Shown piece by piece: positions 16,901 to 26,449 of a stretch of 64,000 nt of DNA (its first letter is position 1; each line of letters begins with the position of its first letter). Source of the DNA: Mycolicibacter hiberniae (GTDB lineage Bacteria; Actinomycetota; Actinomycetes; Mycobacteriales; Mycobacteriaceae); the NCBI RefSeq assembly GCF_010729485.1, contig NZ_AP022609.1, positions 3,658,001 to 3,722,000 on the forward strand. The letters run 5' to 3'. The position numbers and the translations under genes are program-made. Under the pieces are notes generated by a model that saw only the letters and a list, made by a program, of their open reading frames with translations, searched no databases and had not been told where the DNA came from.

Positions 16901-18579
16901 CGCCACGTGGGTTCGCCGGTGTTGAGCAGGTCGCCCTCCGGCCCGAGCGCACCTTGCAGGCTGGTGATCACCTCTTCGCGGATGGCATCCAACGGCGGGT
17001 TGGTCACCTGGGCGAACAGCTGCTGGAAGTAGTCGAACAGCAGGCGCGGACGAGCCGACAGCGCGGCCACCGGGGTGTCGGTGCCCATCGATCCGATCGG
17101 CTCCGCTCCGGTGCGTGCCATCGGGGCGAGCACCAGGTTGAGCTCTTCGTTGGTGTAACCGAACATCTGCTGGCGCAGCAGAACCCGGTGATGCTCCATC
17201 CGGGGCGCGTCACCGGCGGGAAGCTCGTCGATCCCGATCAGGCACTCATCGATCCACTGCTGGTAAGGCCGCTCGGCGGCCAGCGTCGACTTGATCTCCT
17301 GGTCGGAGATGATCCGCCCGGCGGCCGTGTCCACCAAGAACATCCGGCCGGGTTGCAGCCGCCGGCGCTCGACGACGGTGGCGGGGTCCAGGTCGAGCAC
17401 CCCGGCCTCGGAGGCCATCACGACCAGCCCGTCATCGGTGACCCAGATCCGGGACGGCCGCAGGCCGTTGCGGTCCAACACCGCCCCCACCACGGTTCCA
17501 TCGGTGAAGGTCATCGAGGCGGGGCCGTCCCACGGCTCCATCAGCGAGTCGTGGTACTCGTAGAACGCCCGGGTCGGGCCGTCCATGCTTTCGTGCCGTT
17601 CCCAGGCCTCCGGGATCATCATCAGCACCGCGTGCGGCAGGCTGCGGCCGCCCAGGTGCAGCAGCTCGAGTACCTCGTCGAAGCGGGCTGTGTCGGACGC
17701 CCCCGGCGTGCAGATCGGGAACAGTTTGTCGGCACTGCGGTGGCTGCCGTCGGCGCCGAAGACATCGGTGCGGATCAGCGCCTCCCGGGCCCGCATCCAG
17801 TTCTCGTTGCCGGTCACGGTGTTGATCTCGCCGTTGTGCGCGATACGGCGGAACGGATGCGCCAGCGGCCACGACGGGAAGGTGTTGGTGGAGAACCGCG
17901 AATGCACGAGGCCCAAGGCGCTTTCCATGCGCTCATCGGCCAGATCGAGATAGAACGCCTTGAGCTGCGGCGTGGTCAACATGCCCTTGTAGACGATCGT
18001 GCGACCGGAAAGGCTTGGGAAGTAAACGGATTCCCGTCCCGGACCGTCCTGCCCGGGACCCTTGCTGCCCAGCTCGTGTTCGGCGCGCTTGCGCACCACA
18101 TAGGCGCGGCGCTCCAGAGTCATCCCGGACGCTCCGCCGATGAACAGCTGGCGGAAACCTGGCATCGCGTCACGGGCCAGGGCGCCCAGCGACGAGTCGT
18201 CGATCGGAACCTCGCGCCAGCCGAGCACCTGTAGGCCCTCGGCCTCGACGATCTTCTCCAGGCCGACACAGGCTGCCGCGGACTCCTTGGCCGACTGCGG
18301 CAAGAAGGCGATCCCGGTTGCGTAGCTGCCCTCGGGCGGCAGTTCGAAGTCGGTTACTGCACGAAAGAACCGGTCGGGAATCTGGATGAGGATCCCGGCC
18401 CCGTCACCACTGTTCGGTTCGGCTCCGGCAGCACCTCGATGCTCCAGGTTGAGCAGCGCCGTGATCGACTTGTCCACGATGTCGCGACTGCGCCGGCCAT
18501 GGATGTCCACCACCATGGCAACCCCACACGCGTCATGTTCGAACGCGGGGTTGTAGAGCCCCACCCGACTGGGTGCCAT
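13975..18579 (-). CDS. gltB: Glutamate synthase large (alpha) subunit
   Basis: A 1534-residue protein of the usual length. The mature N-terminal Cys nucleophile is Cys18, after a 17-residue propeptide (start of [11 protein letters not shown]). The order is glutamine amidotransferase domain, central domain, FMN-binding synthase TIM barrel with the 3Fe-4S motif [12 protein letters not shown], and a C-terminal beta-helix with repeated GGxVVV-type turns. It hydrolyses glutamine, channels ammonia and reductively aminates 2-oxoglutarate. It faces a glutamine synthetase across a 263-base gap, so GS and GOGAT sit side by side. Confidence 0.97.
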   Translation of the reverse strand: MAPSRVGLYNPAFEHDACGVAMVVDIHGRRSRDIVDKSITALLNLEHRGAAGAEPNSGDGAGILIQIPDRFFRAVTDFELPPEGSYATGIAFLPQSAKESAAACVGLEKIVEAEGLQVLGWREVPIDDSSLGALARDAMPGFRQLFIGGASGMTLERRAYVVRKRAEHELGSKGPGQDGPGRESVYFPSLSGRTIVYKGMLTTPQLKAFYLDLADERMESALGLVHSRFSTNTFPSWPLAHPFRRIAHNGEINTVTGNENWMRAREALIRTDVFGADGSHRSADKLFPICTPGASDTARFDEVLELLHLGGRSLPHAVLMMIPEAWERHESMDGPTRAFYEYHDSLMEPWDGPASMTFTDGTVVGAVLDRNGLRPSRIWVTDDGLVVMASEAGVLDLDPATVVERRRLQPGRMFLVDTAAGRIISDQEIKSTLAAERPYQQWIDECLIGIDELPAGDAPRMEHHRVLLRQQMFGYTNEELNLVLAPMARTGAEPIGSMGTDTPVAALSARPRLLFDYFQQLFAQVTNPPLDAIREEVITSLQGALGPEGDLLNTGEPTWRQVVLSQPILSNADLAKLLKLQPDQGIGSRGPHGLSTAVIRCLYPPAAGGAGLRTALRQVCERASAAIAEGASFLVISDRESDETLAPIPSLLATAAIHHHLVAERTRTKVGLVVEAGDAREVHHMAALIGFGAAAINPYLAFESVEDMLDRGLIEGLDREKALANYAKAAAKGVLKVMSKMGISTRASYTGAQLFQPIGISQDVLDEYFTGLYCPIGGITLDDIAADVAVRHELAYLDRPEERAHRELPVGGEYQWRREGEYHLFNPETVFKLQHSTRTGQYEVFKEYTKLVDDQSERLATLRGLLRFKAGQRPPVPIDEVEPATEIVKRFATGAMSYGSISAEAHETLAIAMNRIGGRSNCGEGGEHSDRFLPDADGSWRRSAIKQVASGRFGVTSDYLVNCTDLQIKIAQGAKPGEGGQLPGNKVYPWVAEVRHATPGVGLISPPPHHDIYSIEDLKQLIHDLKNANPEARIHVKLVAENGVGTVAAGVSKAHADVVLISGHDGGTGAAPLTSLKHAGAPWELGLAETQQTLLLNGLRDRIVVQVDGQLKTGRDVVIAALLGAEEFGFATAPLVVSGCIMMRVCHLDTCPVGVATQNPELRRRFTGQPEFVENFFWFIAEEVREYLAALGFRSINEAVGQVEALDTTLARAHWKAHKLDLAPVLYQPDSAFMNQDLYCTSAQDHGLDKALDQQLIVMSREALDSGTRVEFTSDISNVNRTVGTMLGYEVTKAYGAQGLPSDTINITFTGSAGNSFGAFLPSGITLRVFGDANDYVGKGLSGGRIVVRPPLDSPEGYAAEDNIIGGNVILFGATSGELFLRGVVGERFAVRNSGAVAVVEGVGDHGCEYMTGGKVVVLGKTGRNFAAGMSGGVAYVYDPDRELGGRLNTEMVDLDTFDDFDAEDVEWLRSVLNAHATATDSVPAQTILADWANRRRDFVKVMPRDYRRVLAAVAEAKASGTDPEEAIMAAAHG

Positions 18580-18842
18580 TTCACCTGACCCTTCGCACGG
18601 CCTTACCCGCTCACCCGTAGGGACAAGCGGTCAAGGGGATTGATCCGTGCGACGTTGAACGGCGTTCTGCCTGAAAAATCTCGACAGGCAACGCAACGAT
18701 ATACCCCTACCCAGCAAACGTGCTAGTTCGCTGGACAGTGATGCTGTCGTGAAGGTTGCGTAACGCCGTCGCAATGACTGGATGATGTCCAGGAAATGTG
18801 TGCTGCTTATGGTTTGGCTGCCTGCACCCGAAGGAGACCCAC
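18580..18842. promoter_or_regulatory. Divergent gltB/glnA control region
   Basis: A 263-base gap separates the gltB and glnA starts. It is AT-richer near 18670-18740 and contains GTTGCGTAAC near 18755, loosely like the GTnAC half sites of the nitrogen regulator GlnR, but I cannot define a full GlnR box. The glnA start has an AAGGAG site (18831-18836) six bases before its ATG. A direct GlnR-binding test or a motif scan would settle the regulation. Confidence 0.4.
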
Positions 18843-20267
18843 ATGGCCGCAGATATTTTCAAGCTCGTCGCCGACGAGTCGGTTGAGTACGTTGACATTC
18901 GATTCTGCGACCTGCCCGGGGTCATGCAGCACTTTTCGATCCCGGCGTCGGCGCTTGATGAGAGCGTCTTCGAGGACGGGCTGGCCTTCGACGGGTCGTC
19001 GATCCGCGGATTCCAGTCCATCCACGAATCGGACATGCTGCTGCTGCCCGACCCGGAGACCGCCCGCATCGACCCCTTCCGGGCCGCCAAGACACTGAAC
19101 CTGAACTTCTTCGTCCACGACCCGTTCACCCGCGAGCCCTACTCGCGTGACCCGCGCAACATCGCCCGCAAAGCCGAGAACTACCTCACCAGCACCGGCA
19201 TCGCCGACACCGCCTACTTCGGCGCCGAAGCCGAGTTCTACATCTTCGACTCGGTGCGCTTCGACTCCCAGATCAACGGCTCGTTCTACAAGGTGGACTC
19301 GGGCGCCGGCTGGTGGAACACCGGCCGCACCACCGAAGCCGACGGCAGCCCCAACCTCGGCTACAAGGTCCGCCCCAAGGGCGGCTACTTCCCCGTCGCC
19401 CCCACCGACCAGTACGTCGACCTGCGCGACGCCATGTCGACCAACCTCACCAACGCCGGCTTCACCGTCGAACGCGGCCACCACGAGGTCGGCACCGGCG
19501 GGCAGACCGAGATCAACTACAAGTTCAACACCCTGCTGCACGCCGCCGACGACCTGATGCTGTTCAAGTACATCATCAAGAACACCGCCTGGGCCCACGG
19601 CAAGACCGTCACCTTCATGCCCAAGCCCCTGTTCGGCGACAACGGGTCGGGCATGCACGTGCACCAGTCGGTCTGGCAGGACGGCGAGCCGCTGTTCTAC
19701 GACGAGATCGGCTATGGCGGACTGTCGGACACCGCACGCCACTACATCGGCGGGATCTTGCACCACGCCCCGTCGCTGCTGGCGTTCACCAACCCCACCA
19801 TCAACTCCTACAAGCGCCTGGTTCCCGGCTACGAGGCCCCGATCAACCTGGTCTACAGCCAGCGCAACCGCTCGGCCTGCGTGCGCATCCCGATCACCGG
19901 CACCAACCCCAAGGCCAAGCGCCTGGAGTTCCGCTGCCCGGACTCCTCGGGCAACCCCTACCTGGCGTTCGCCGCCATGCTGATGGCCGGCATCGACGGC
20001 ATCAAGAACAAGATCGAACCGGCAGCCCCGGTCGACAAAGACCTCTACGAACTGCCCGCCGACGAGGCCGCCAACATCGCCCAGGCTCCGACATCGCTTT
20101 CCGAGGTGATCGACAATCTGGAAGCCGACCACGAATACCTCACCGAGGGCGGCGTGTTCACCCCGGACGTGATCGAGACCTGGATCAACTACAAGCGCGA
20201 CAACGAGATCGCCCCGGTGAACCTGCGCCCGCACCCCTACGAGTTCGCGCTGTACTACGACTGCTGA
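18843..20267 (+). CDS. glnA: Type I glutamine synthetase, GlnA1-like
   Basis: A 474-residue GS closely similar in remembered sequence to M. tuberculosis GlnA1 (478 residues). The N-terminal beta-grasp has DLPGVMQHF and [12 protein letters not shown]. Metal and substrate residues lie in [39 protein letters not shown] and NRSACVRIP. The adenylylation tyrosine lies in DKDLYELP (about Tyr402), so GlnE control is possible. Codons end almost always in C or G, suggesting strong expression. M. tuberculosis glnA1 lies elsewhere, so this may be a second copy or a moved one. Confidence 0.95.
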   Translation: MAADIFKLVADESVEYVDIRFCDLPGVMQHFSIPASALDESVFEDGLAFDGSSIRGFQSIHESDMLLLPDPETARIDPFRAAKTLNLNFFVHDPFTREPYSRDPRNIARKAENYLTSTGIADTAYFGAEAEFYIFDSVRFDSQINGSFYKVDSGAGWWNTGRTTEADGSPNLGYKVRPKGGYFPVAPTDQYVDLRDAMSTNLTNAGFTVERGHHEVGTGGQTEINYKFNTLLHAADDLMLFKYIIKNTAWAHGKTVTFMPKPLFGDNGSGMHVHQSVWQDGEPLFYDEIGYGGLSDTARHYIGGILHHAPSLLAFTNPTINSYKRLVPGYEAPINLVYSQRNRSACVRIPITGTNPKAKRLEFRCPDSSGNPYLAFAAMLMAGIDGIKNKIEPAAPVDKDLYELPADEAANIAQAPTSLSEVIDNLEADHEYLTEGGVFTPDVIETWINYKRDNEIAPVNLRPHPYEFALYYDC

Positions 20268-20385
20268 TTGGGGCGGCCGCCGGCTGCTTCGGACTGGGCT
20301 CGCCTGAGGCGGGGACCTGCGCGACTAAGCTGCAGTGTTGTCGGGCCACCCGGCCGTGCCGCTTGTCGTATGCCTCGAGGAGCCC

Positions 20386-21426
20386 ATGAACGCAGCCGAC
20401 GACTTCCTGCGAAAGCGGGTGCCGCCGCCACAGCAACCGCCGCCGTTCGGGCCGGCTCAGCAGCAGCCGCTGCGGCCGCCGCCGTTCCCCCAGCCGGGGC
20501 CGGTGCCGCGGCCGCAGCCCACCCGCGGCTGGCGGCGTGTGGTGTTGTCGGCGACGCTGGGGCTGATCAACCTGGGCCCCTCGCCGGACGAGCGTGAAGA
20601 AGCGGCCTACCAGATGGCCATCCGGTCGATGCCCAACGGCGTCTACAAGGTCGGCGTGCTGGGCAAGGGCGGCGTGGGCAAGACGACCGTGGCCGCCAGC
20701 GTCGGGTCCATATTCGCGGCACTGCGCCGGGCGGATCACGTGCTGGCCGTCGACGCCGACACCGCATTCGGTCGGCTCGGCAGCCGCATCGATCCCCGCG
20801 CCACCAGTTCCTACTGGGACGTGGCGGCCGATCAGGGCTTGCAGTCCTTTGCCGACATCAGCAGCCGGGTGGGCGCCAACGCGGCGGGGCTTTACGTCCT
20901 GGTGGGTGAGCCGGCCGCGGGACGGCGCCGGATCTTGGACGCGGCGTTGTACCGCGAGGCCGCGCTGCGCCTGGACCGGCACTTCACCATCTCGATCGTC
21001 GACTGCGGCTCGACCATGGATTCACCGGTGACCCAGGAGGCGCTGCGTGATCTCGACGCACTGATCGTGGTGTCCTCGCCGTGGGCTGACGGCGCCGGCG
21101 CGGCCGCCAAGACCATGGAGTGGCTGGCCGACCGTGGCCAGGGCGGGTTGCTGCAGCGCACTGTGGTGGTGCTCAACGACTCCGACGGCCACGCCGACAA
21201 GCGCACCCGCGCGGCACTGGTCGCGCAGTTCTTACAGCACGGGCAGGCGGTGGTGGAGGTACCGTTCGACCCGCACCTGCGGCCCGGCGGCGTGATCGAC
21301 GTGATGACCGAGATGGCGCCGGCCACCCGCCGCCGATTCCTGCAGATCGCGGCGATCCTGGCCCACTACTTCGCGTCCCGCCCGCGAGGCCGGGACGCGA
21401 AGCCGGGCCGCCCTCAGAACATGTAG
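20386..21426 (+). CDS. MinD/ParA-like ATPase with Pro-rich N-terminus (Rv3860-like)
   Basis: A 346-residue protein. Residues 1-55 are Pro/Gln-rich. A MinD-type P-loop GKGGVGKTTVA is near residue 92, followed by VLAVDADTAFGRLG and a switch-like SIVDCGST. It resembles Rv3860 and the EspI-type ATPases next to ESX loci, and it sits next to gltB as in M. tuberculosis. The role of Rv3860 is not established. The start is ATG 20386, with GAGGAG just upstream. Its stop overlaps the convergent hydratase gene by 13 bases, and an intragenic hairpin lies near its end. Confidence 0.85.
   Translation: MNAADDFLRKRVPPPQQPPPFGPAQQQPLRPPPFPQPGPVPRPQPTRGWRRVVLSATLGLINLGPSPDEREEAAYQMAIRSMPNGVYKVGVLGKGGVGKTTVAASVGSIFAALRRADHVLAVDADTAFGRLGSRIDPRATSSYWDVAADQGLQSFADISSRVGANAAGLYVLVGEPAAGRRRILDAALYREAALRLDRHFTISIVDCGSTMDSPVTQEALRDLDALIVVSSPWADGAGAAAKTMEWLADRGQGGLLQRTVVVLNDSDGHADKRTRAALVAQFLQHGQAVVEVPFDPHLRPGGVIDVMTEMAPATRRRFLQIAAILAHYFASRPRGRDAKPGRPQNM
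21371..21400. terminator. Hairpin inside the end of the Rv3860-like gene
   Basis: Ten-base perfect arms TCGCGTCCCG (21371-21380) and CGGGACGCGA (21391-21400) surround a 10-base loop. Since the next gene is convergent and overlaps this one, the hairpin may end the opposing transcript within the coding region. Confidence 0.5.
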
Positions 21427-21869
21427 CGCACGACACTCTCGGCGACGCAGGCCGGCTTGGCGCCGCCTTCGATGGACACCGTCGTCGAGTACGTCACCTG
21501 GTGCGCTCCGCCGCCGACTTCGGTCACCTCGACCACCGAGGTCTGCGCCTGGATCCGGGAGCCCACCGGGACCGGGGCCGGGAAGCGCACCTTGTTCAGC
21601 CCGTAGTTGATCGCCAGCTTGACCCCTTCGACGCGGCTGATCTGGTGCATCAACTGCGGCAGCATGGCCAGCGTCATGTACCCGTGGGCGATGGTGGTTC
21701 CGAAGGGCCCGGTGGCCGCCCGCTCGGGGTCGACGTGAATCCACTGATGGTCACCGGTCGCGTCGGCGAACAGGTTGACGGCCTCCTGGGTGATGGTCAC
21801 CCAATCGCTGTGGCCGATCACCTCGCCCTGGCAAGCGGCAAGCTCGTCGATCGATCCGAATGTACGCAT
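21414..21869 (-). CDS. htdZ: MaoC-type (R)-specific enoyl-CoA hydratase, HtdZ-like
   Basis: A 151-residue single hot-dog domain, closely matching M. tuberculosis Rv0130 (HtdZ) in length and in remembered segments such as GHSDWVTITQEAVNLFADATGD, GPFGTTIAHGYMTLAMLP and INYGLNKVRFPAPVPVGSRI. The catalytic Asp and His are in FADATGDHQWIHVDPE. It hydrates 2-enoyl-CoA to (R)-3-hydroxyacyl-CoA in fatty acid metabolism. It follows the CoA transferase by 16 bases and is probably in its operon. In M. tuberculosis it neighbours fbpC without the CoA transferase between. Confidence 0.93.
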   Translation of the reverse strand: MRTFGSIDELAACQGEVIGHSDWVTITQEAVNLFADATGDHQWIHVDPERAATGPFGTTIAHGYMTLAMLPQLMHQISRVEGVKLAINYGLNKVRFPAPVPVGSRIQAQTSVVEVTEVGGGAHQVTYSTTVSIEGGAKPACVAESVVRYMF

Positions 21870-21885
21870 CTACCCTGCTTCCTCG

Positions 21886-23100
21886 TTATTCCGTAGCCAC
21901 CGCGCCACTTTGGCGCAGTTCGTTGATCTCTTCGCCGCTCATTCCCAGCCGGTCGGCAAGCATCGCGGCGGTGTCGGCGCCCAGCGTGGGTGCCGCGACG
22001 GCGGGCGGGTGGGCGCCGTCGATGGACGCCGGCAGCCCGGCCGCCAGGTACTGCCCCACCGATGGCTGATCCAGCGCGGTGAACATCGGGTTGTCGCGCA
22101 GGCGCTCGTCGGCCGCCACCTCGGCAAAGCTGCGGTAGCGGTCCCACAACAGCGACGTCTGCGCCAGCGCGGCTTGCACCTGCGCCGCGGGGCGCTCGGC
22201 GAACCAGCCGCTGAACAGCCCGGTCAGCAGATCGCGGTGGCGATAACGCTGGCCTTCGTCACCGAAATCGATGCCCCGCGCCTGCGCCAGGGCGGCAATG
22301 ACTTCAGTCGATCCGGTCAACTCGGCCAGATCGCGGAAGTGCCGGTCGGTCAGCGTCACCACCATGAACGACACGCCATCGGCGCTGGCGAAACTCTGGC
22401 CGTACTGGCCGTAGACGGCGTTGCCGATGCGCTCGCGGCGCGCGCCGTTCACCATGGCCTCGGTGAGGAAGCCCAGGGCGCTGGCGGTGCCCAGCGCGAC
22501 GTCCTCGAGCGCCAGCCGGATGCGGCAGCCCTCGCCGGTGTGGTCGCGGCGATGCACCGCAGCCGACACCGCCAGCGCGGCGTGCAGACCGCAGGCGATA
22601 TCCCAGGCCGGCAGCACGTGGTTGATCGGCGCGGCGTAGTCGCTGGGCCCGGTGACCAACGGAAAGCCGACCCCCGCGTTGATCGTGTAGTCGACCGCTG
22701 TCGAACCGTCAGCGCGTCCGAGCACCTCGAGGTGGATCAGGTCGGGGCGCTCCGCCGCCAGCGTTTCGTAGGAGAGCCATTGCCGGCCAGCCATATTCGT
22801 CAGCAGAACACCGCCGTCGGCGATCAGGCGCTGCACCACACGCTGACCCGCCGGCGCGCGCAGATCGGCAACCACCGAGCGCTTTCCCTTGTTCAGGCCG
22901 GTCCAATAGATCGAGTTGCCGTCGTCGGTGACCGGCCAGCGCCGGTAGTCGGCCGCACCGCCGATCGGATCGATGCGCACCACGTCGCAACCCAGCTGCG
23001 CCAACGTCATTCCGGCGAGCGGCACGGCGACGAAGCTGCCGATCTCGATCACCCGCACCCCGGCCAATGGGCCCGCGGCGTTCCCAGCACCGGCCTGCAT
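21886..23100 (-). CDS. CaiB/BaiF-family (type III) CoA transferase
   Basis: A 404-residue protein. The N-terminal Rossmann-like part begins LAGVRVIEIGSFVAVPLAGMTLAQLGCDVVRID, a strong family signature. KGKRSVVADLR and LLTNMAGRQWLSYETL follow, and INAGVGFPLVTGP lies where the catalytic region is. It moves CoA between carboxylic acids or acts as a racemase; the substrate cannot be read. It is divergent from fbpC and 16 bases upstream of the hydratase, which suggests joint action in acyl-CoA metabolism. It interrupts the htdZ-fbpC adjacency of M. tuberculosis. Confidence 0.9.
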   Translation of the reverse strand: MQAGAGNAAGPLAGVRVIEIGSFVAVPLAGMTLAQLGCDVVRIDPIGGAADYRRWPVTDDGNSIYWTGLNKGKRSVVADLRAPAGQRVVQRLIADGGVLLTNMAGRQWLSYETLAAERPDLIHLEVLGRADGSTAVDYTINAGVGFPLVTGPSDYAAPINHVLPAWDIACGLHAALAVSAAVHRRDHTGEGCRIRLALEDVALGTASALGFLTEAMVNGARRERIGNAVYGQYGQSFASADGVSFMVVTLTDRHFRDLAELTGSTEVIAALAQARGIDFGDEGQRYRHRDLLTGLFSGWFAERPAAQVQAALAQTSLLWDRYRSFAEVAADERLRDNPMFTALDQPSVGQYLAAGLPASIDGAHPPAVAAPTLGADTAAMLADRLGMSGEEINELRQSGAVATE

Positions 23101-24294
<1,194 letters not shown>

Positions 24295-24308
24295 TCGATC
24301 CCCATCCC

Positions 24309-24342
24309 GTCGGCAGCAGTGCGAACCAGCACTGCTGCCGAC
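24309..24342 (+). terminator. Perfect stem-loop after fbpC
   Basis: Perfect 14-base arms (24309-24322 and 24329-24342) surround the loop GAACCA, 15 bases after the stop codon. It is a strong intrinsic-like terminator without a U-tract. Confidence 0.8.
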
Positions 24343-24490
24343 GTGTATGTGGGGTCAGTACAGACCAACGGCAGCAGTGTCCACGACACCGGCAAGCCCT
24401 GCGGCGCGTGCACGAGAGCGGCTACCGCCGGGTGTCAGCGGTCCGGGTCCCGTTGCGTGTGTGCGGTCGCCAGTTAGCTGGGGCGAGCGG

Positions 24491-25168
24491 TCAGCGCCAG
24501 AGTCCGCGACGGTCGACGTAGCGGTGGCTGTACCAGGTTGCCATCAGACAGACGCAGGTGGCGGTGGCCAACATCCAGGTACCACCGACGAAGATGCTGA
24601 CGACGCCACCGACTGCCGCCCCGGACATATAGCCGAACAGCAGCATGAAATGGCCCAGCCAGTCGTGCAGCGTGCCGCCACTGATGTGGCGCTCGATGCC
24701 CTGGCCGAGCTTCACCACCGTTCCGGTCACGTAGCTCAACGGGATCGACACTTCGCCGTCTCGGACGAACGTGGTGTTCAGCGCGCCCACCCCGAACGCC
24801 ACCAGCAGGATCGGCAGCAGCGGCACCGGCAGCGCCGGCCCGCCCTCGATCCAGTCGGTCACGGTCGCGGCCAGCAGCGACGCCCCGGTCAGTCGCAGCG
24901 CGCCGTGCGGCCGGCTACGCCAGGCATGGCGATGGCACAGGGAGGCGACCACCACCCCGGAGATGAAGGACACCAACAGGGCCGCAGCCGAAATCGACAT
25001 CCACTGGCTGTCGGTGAAAACCCCGAGCACCGCCCGCCCGGCGTTGCCGGTCATGAAGGTGACGAAGTAGCCCTCGGAATGGGTGAAGGCCGTGGCGGCC
25101 AGTACCCCGGCCAGGCCGGCCAGCACCCAGGACAGCCGTGCTTCGCTGTTGTAACGCTTAGAGATCAC
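24491..25168 (-). CDS. DUF1275 (YoaK-family) membrane protein
   Basis: A 225-residue protein with six or so membrane helices. The DUF1275 pattern is visible in SWVLAGLAGVLAATAFTHSEGYFVTFMTGN, where the TGN motif follows the first helix, and in LPILLVAFGVGALNTTFVRDGEVSIPLSYVTGTVVKLG. The family is widespread; its molecular function is unknown. It begins at GTG 25168, 14 bases beyond the pepA stop on the same strand, so the two are probably co-transcribed. Confidence 0.9.
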   Translation of the reverse strand: MISKRYNSEARLSWVLAGLAGVLAATAFTHSEGYFVTFMTGNAGRAVLGVFTDSQWMSISAAALLVSFISGVVVASLCHRHAWRSRPHGALRLTGASLLAATVTDWIEGGPALPVPLLPILLVAFGVGALNTTFVRDGEVSIPLSYVTGTVVKLGQGIERHISGGTLHDWLGHFMLLFGYMSGAAVGGVVSIFVGGTWMLATATCVCLMATWYSHRYVDRRGLWR

Positions 25169-25182
25169 GTGGGCCTATGGCG

Positions 25183-26229
25183 TCAGCCGACCGGGCCCGG
25201 AACCAGCGTGACGGTGGCAGTGTGCTCCCCGCCGCCCGGATTCCGCCACGTCAGCGTGACGGTGTCACCGGGGTGACGCTGGTCCAGTACATCGGTCAGG
25301 TCAGTGGGCGAGTTGACGGGCTGGCCGTCGACCGAGGTGATGACGTCGTCGCGGGCGATGCCGGTGGCCGCCGCCGGGGTGCCGTCGAGCACCTGGGCCA
25401 CCCGCGCGCCGCCGTTGCTGTCGACCACCCCGACACCCATGAACGCCGTCTCCCCGATGTGCACGGTGGCCGACGGGATACCTGCCCGGATCTGGTTGGC
25501 GATGGCCATGGCCTGGTCGATCGGAATCGCGTAGCCCTCACCGCCCGGCTGCGCGAACTTGTAGTTGTCCGAGGCCGCGGTGTTCATCCCGATCACCTGG
25601 CCGGCGGCGTTCACCATCGGACCGCCGGAGTCGCCGGGCCGAATCGCCGTGTCCGCCTTGATCATGTTGGTCAGGGTCTCGGTGCTACCGGTGAGCTCGT
25701 CGACCGCCGAGACGGTCTGGTTCAGGCCGATCACCCGGCCGGGTACCGCGCTGGGGGTGCCGCCGTGACCGCCGGCGTTGCCCATCGCGACCACCGGGTC
25801 ACCGATGGCGACCCGCGATGAGTTGCCGATGTTGGCCGCGGGCAGACCGTCGGCACCGCGAAGCTGCACCACCGCCACGTCGTGGCTGCGGTCGAAGCCG
25901 AGCACGTCGACGTCATAGGCCTGGCCGTTGGCCACCGAGACCGCCGTGAGGCTGGTGGCACCGGCGATGACGTGGTTGTTGGTCAGGACCACGCCGCTCG
26001 GGTCCAAGACGATGCCCGTTCCGGCGCCGACGGCGCTCTGGTAGCCCATCTGAGCGTCGATGTTCACCACTGCGGGACCGACCTGCGCAACCATCGCCGA
26101 CGGGTCGAGCGGAAAAGCGGGCAAACTGGGTACGGCCCCAACCGGCGCGGCGACCAGTCCCGCGGTAGCGATTGCGCCAGATATCACGCTGAGCAGCCGC
26201 CACCGGCCCGGGCGATGCGCTCTGCTCAT
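25183..26229 (-). CDS. pepA: PepA-type secreted trypsin-like serine protease with PDZ domain
   Basis: A 348-residue protein with a signal peptide (about 1-33) and mature start near VPSLPAFPLDPSAMVAQVGP, like Rv0125 PepA. The triad is His86 (TNNHVI), Asp117 (RSHDVAVV) and Ser201 (RPGDSGGPMV). A PDZ domain covers about 255-345. It belongs to the HtrA-like group and should act outside the membrane on misfolded or signalling proteins. Start ATG 26229 has a GGAGG site about 8 bases upstream. It is divergent from the EF-G-like gene, as Rv0125 and Rv0120c are. Confidence 0.94.
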   Translation of the reverse strand: MSRAHRPGRWRLLSVISGAIATAGLVAAPVGAVPSLPAFPLDPSAMVAQVGPAVVNIDAQMGYQSAVGAGTGIVLDPSGVVLTNNHVIAGATSLTAVSVANGQAYDVDVLGFDRSHDVAVVQLRGADGLPAANIGNSSRVAIGDPVVAMGNAGGHGGTPSAVPGRVIGLNQTVSAVDELTGSTETLTNMIKADTAIRPGDSGGPMVNAAGQVIGMNTAASDNYKFAQPGGEGYAIPIDQAMAIANQIRAGIPSATVHIGETAFMGVGVVDSNGGARVAQVLDGTPAAATGIARDDVITSVDGQPVNSPTDLTDVLDQRHPGDTVTLTWRNPGGGEHTATVTLVPGPVG

Positions 26230-26449
26230 ACGTCATACCTCCTGCGGTTGGGCCGTGGTCGAGGCAGCTCGGACCCGGCACGTCTTCGGGATGTCGCACA
26301 CGCTGTACTCGCTAAACAAGAATGCCAAGCTTACCGGAACCGCCAATCCGGCTGGCAAACGCTACTCATCAGCTCGGCAAACGCAGCCGGGCCGCAGCCC
26401 TTGTGCTCAGCGCCCGTTGAGGGAAGGCTGAACTGCGGAGGAGGCTGCC
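26230..26449. promoter_or_regulatory. Divergent pepA/fusA2-like intergenic region
   Basis: The 220-base gap has AT-rich stretches (26280-26345). A GGAGGAGG ribosome binding site lies immediately before fusA2. No clear operator or RNA is visible. Confidence 0.4.

Noticed and set aside
16075..18234. A 719-codon open frame opposite gltB
   Set aside because: It runs entirely antisense to a gene with clear motifs; high GC leaves long open frames in the wrong frame.
18580..18842. A glutamine riboswitch or 2-oxoglutarate RNA before glnA
   Set aside because: No conserved glutamine riboswitch core seen; only a plausible protein-binding region.
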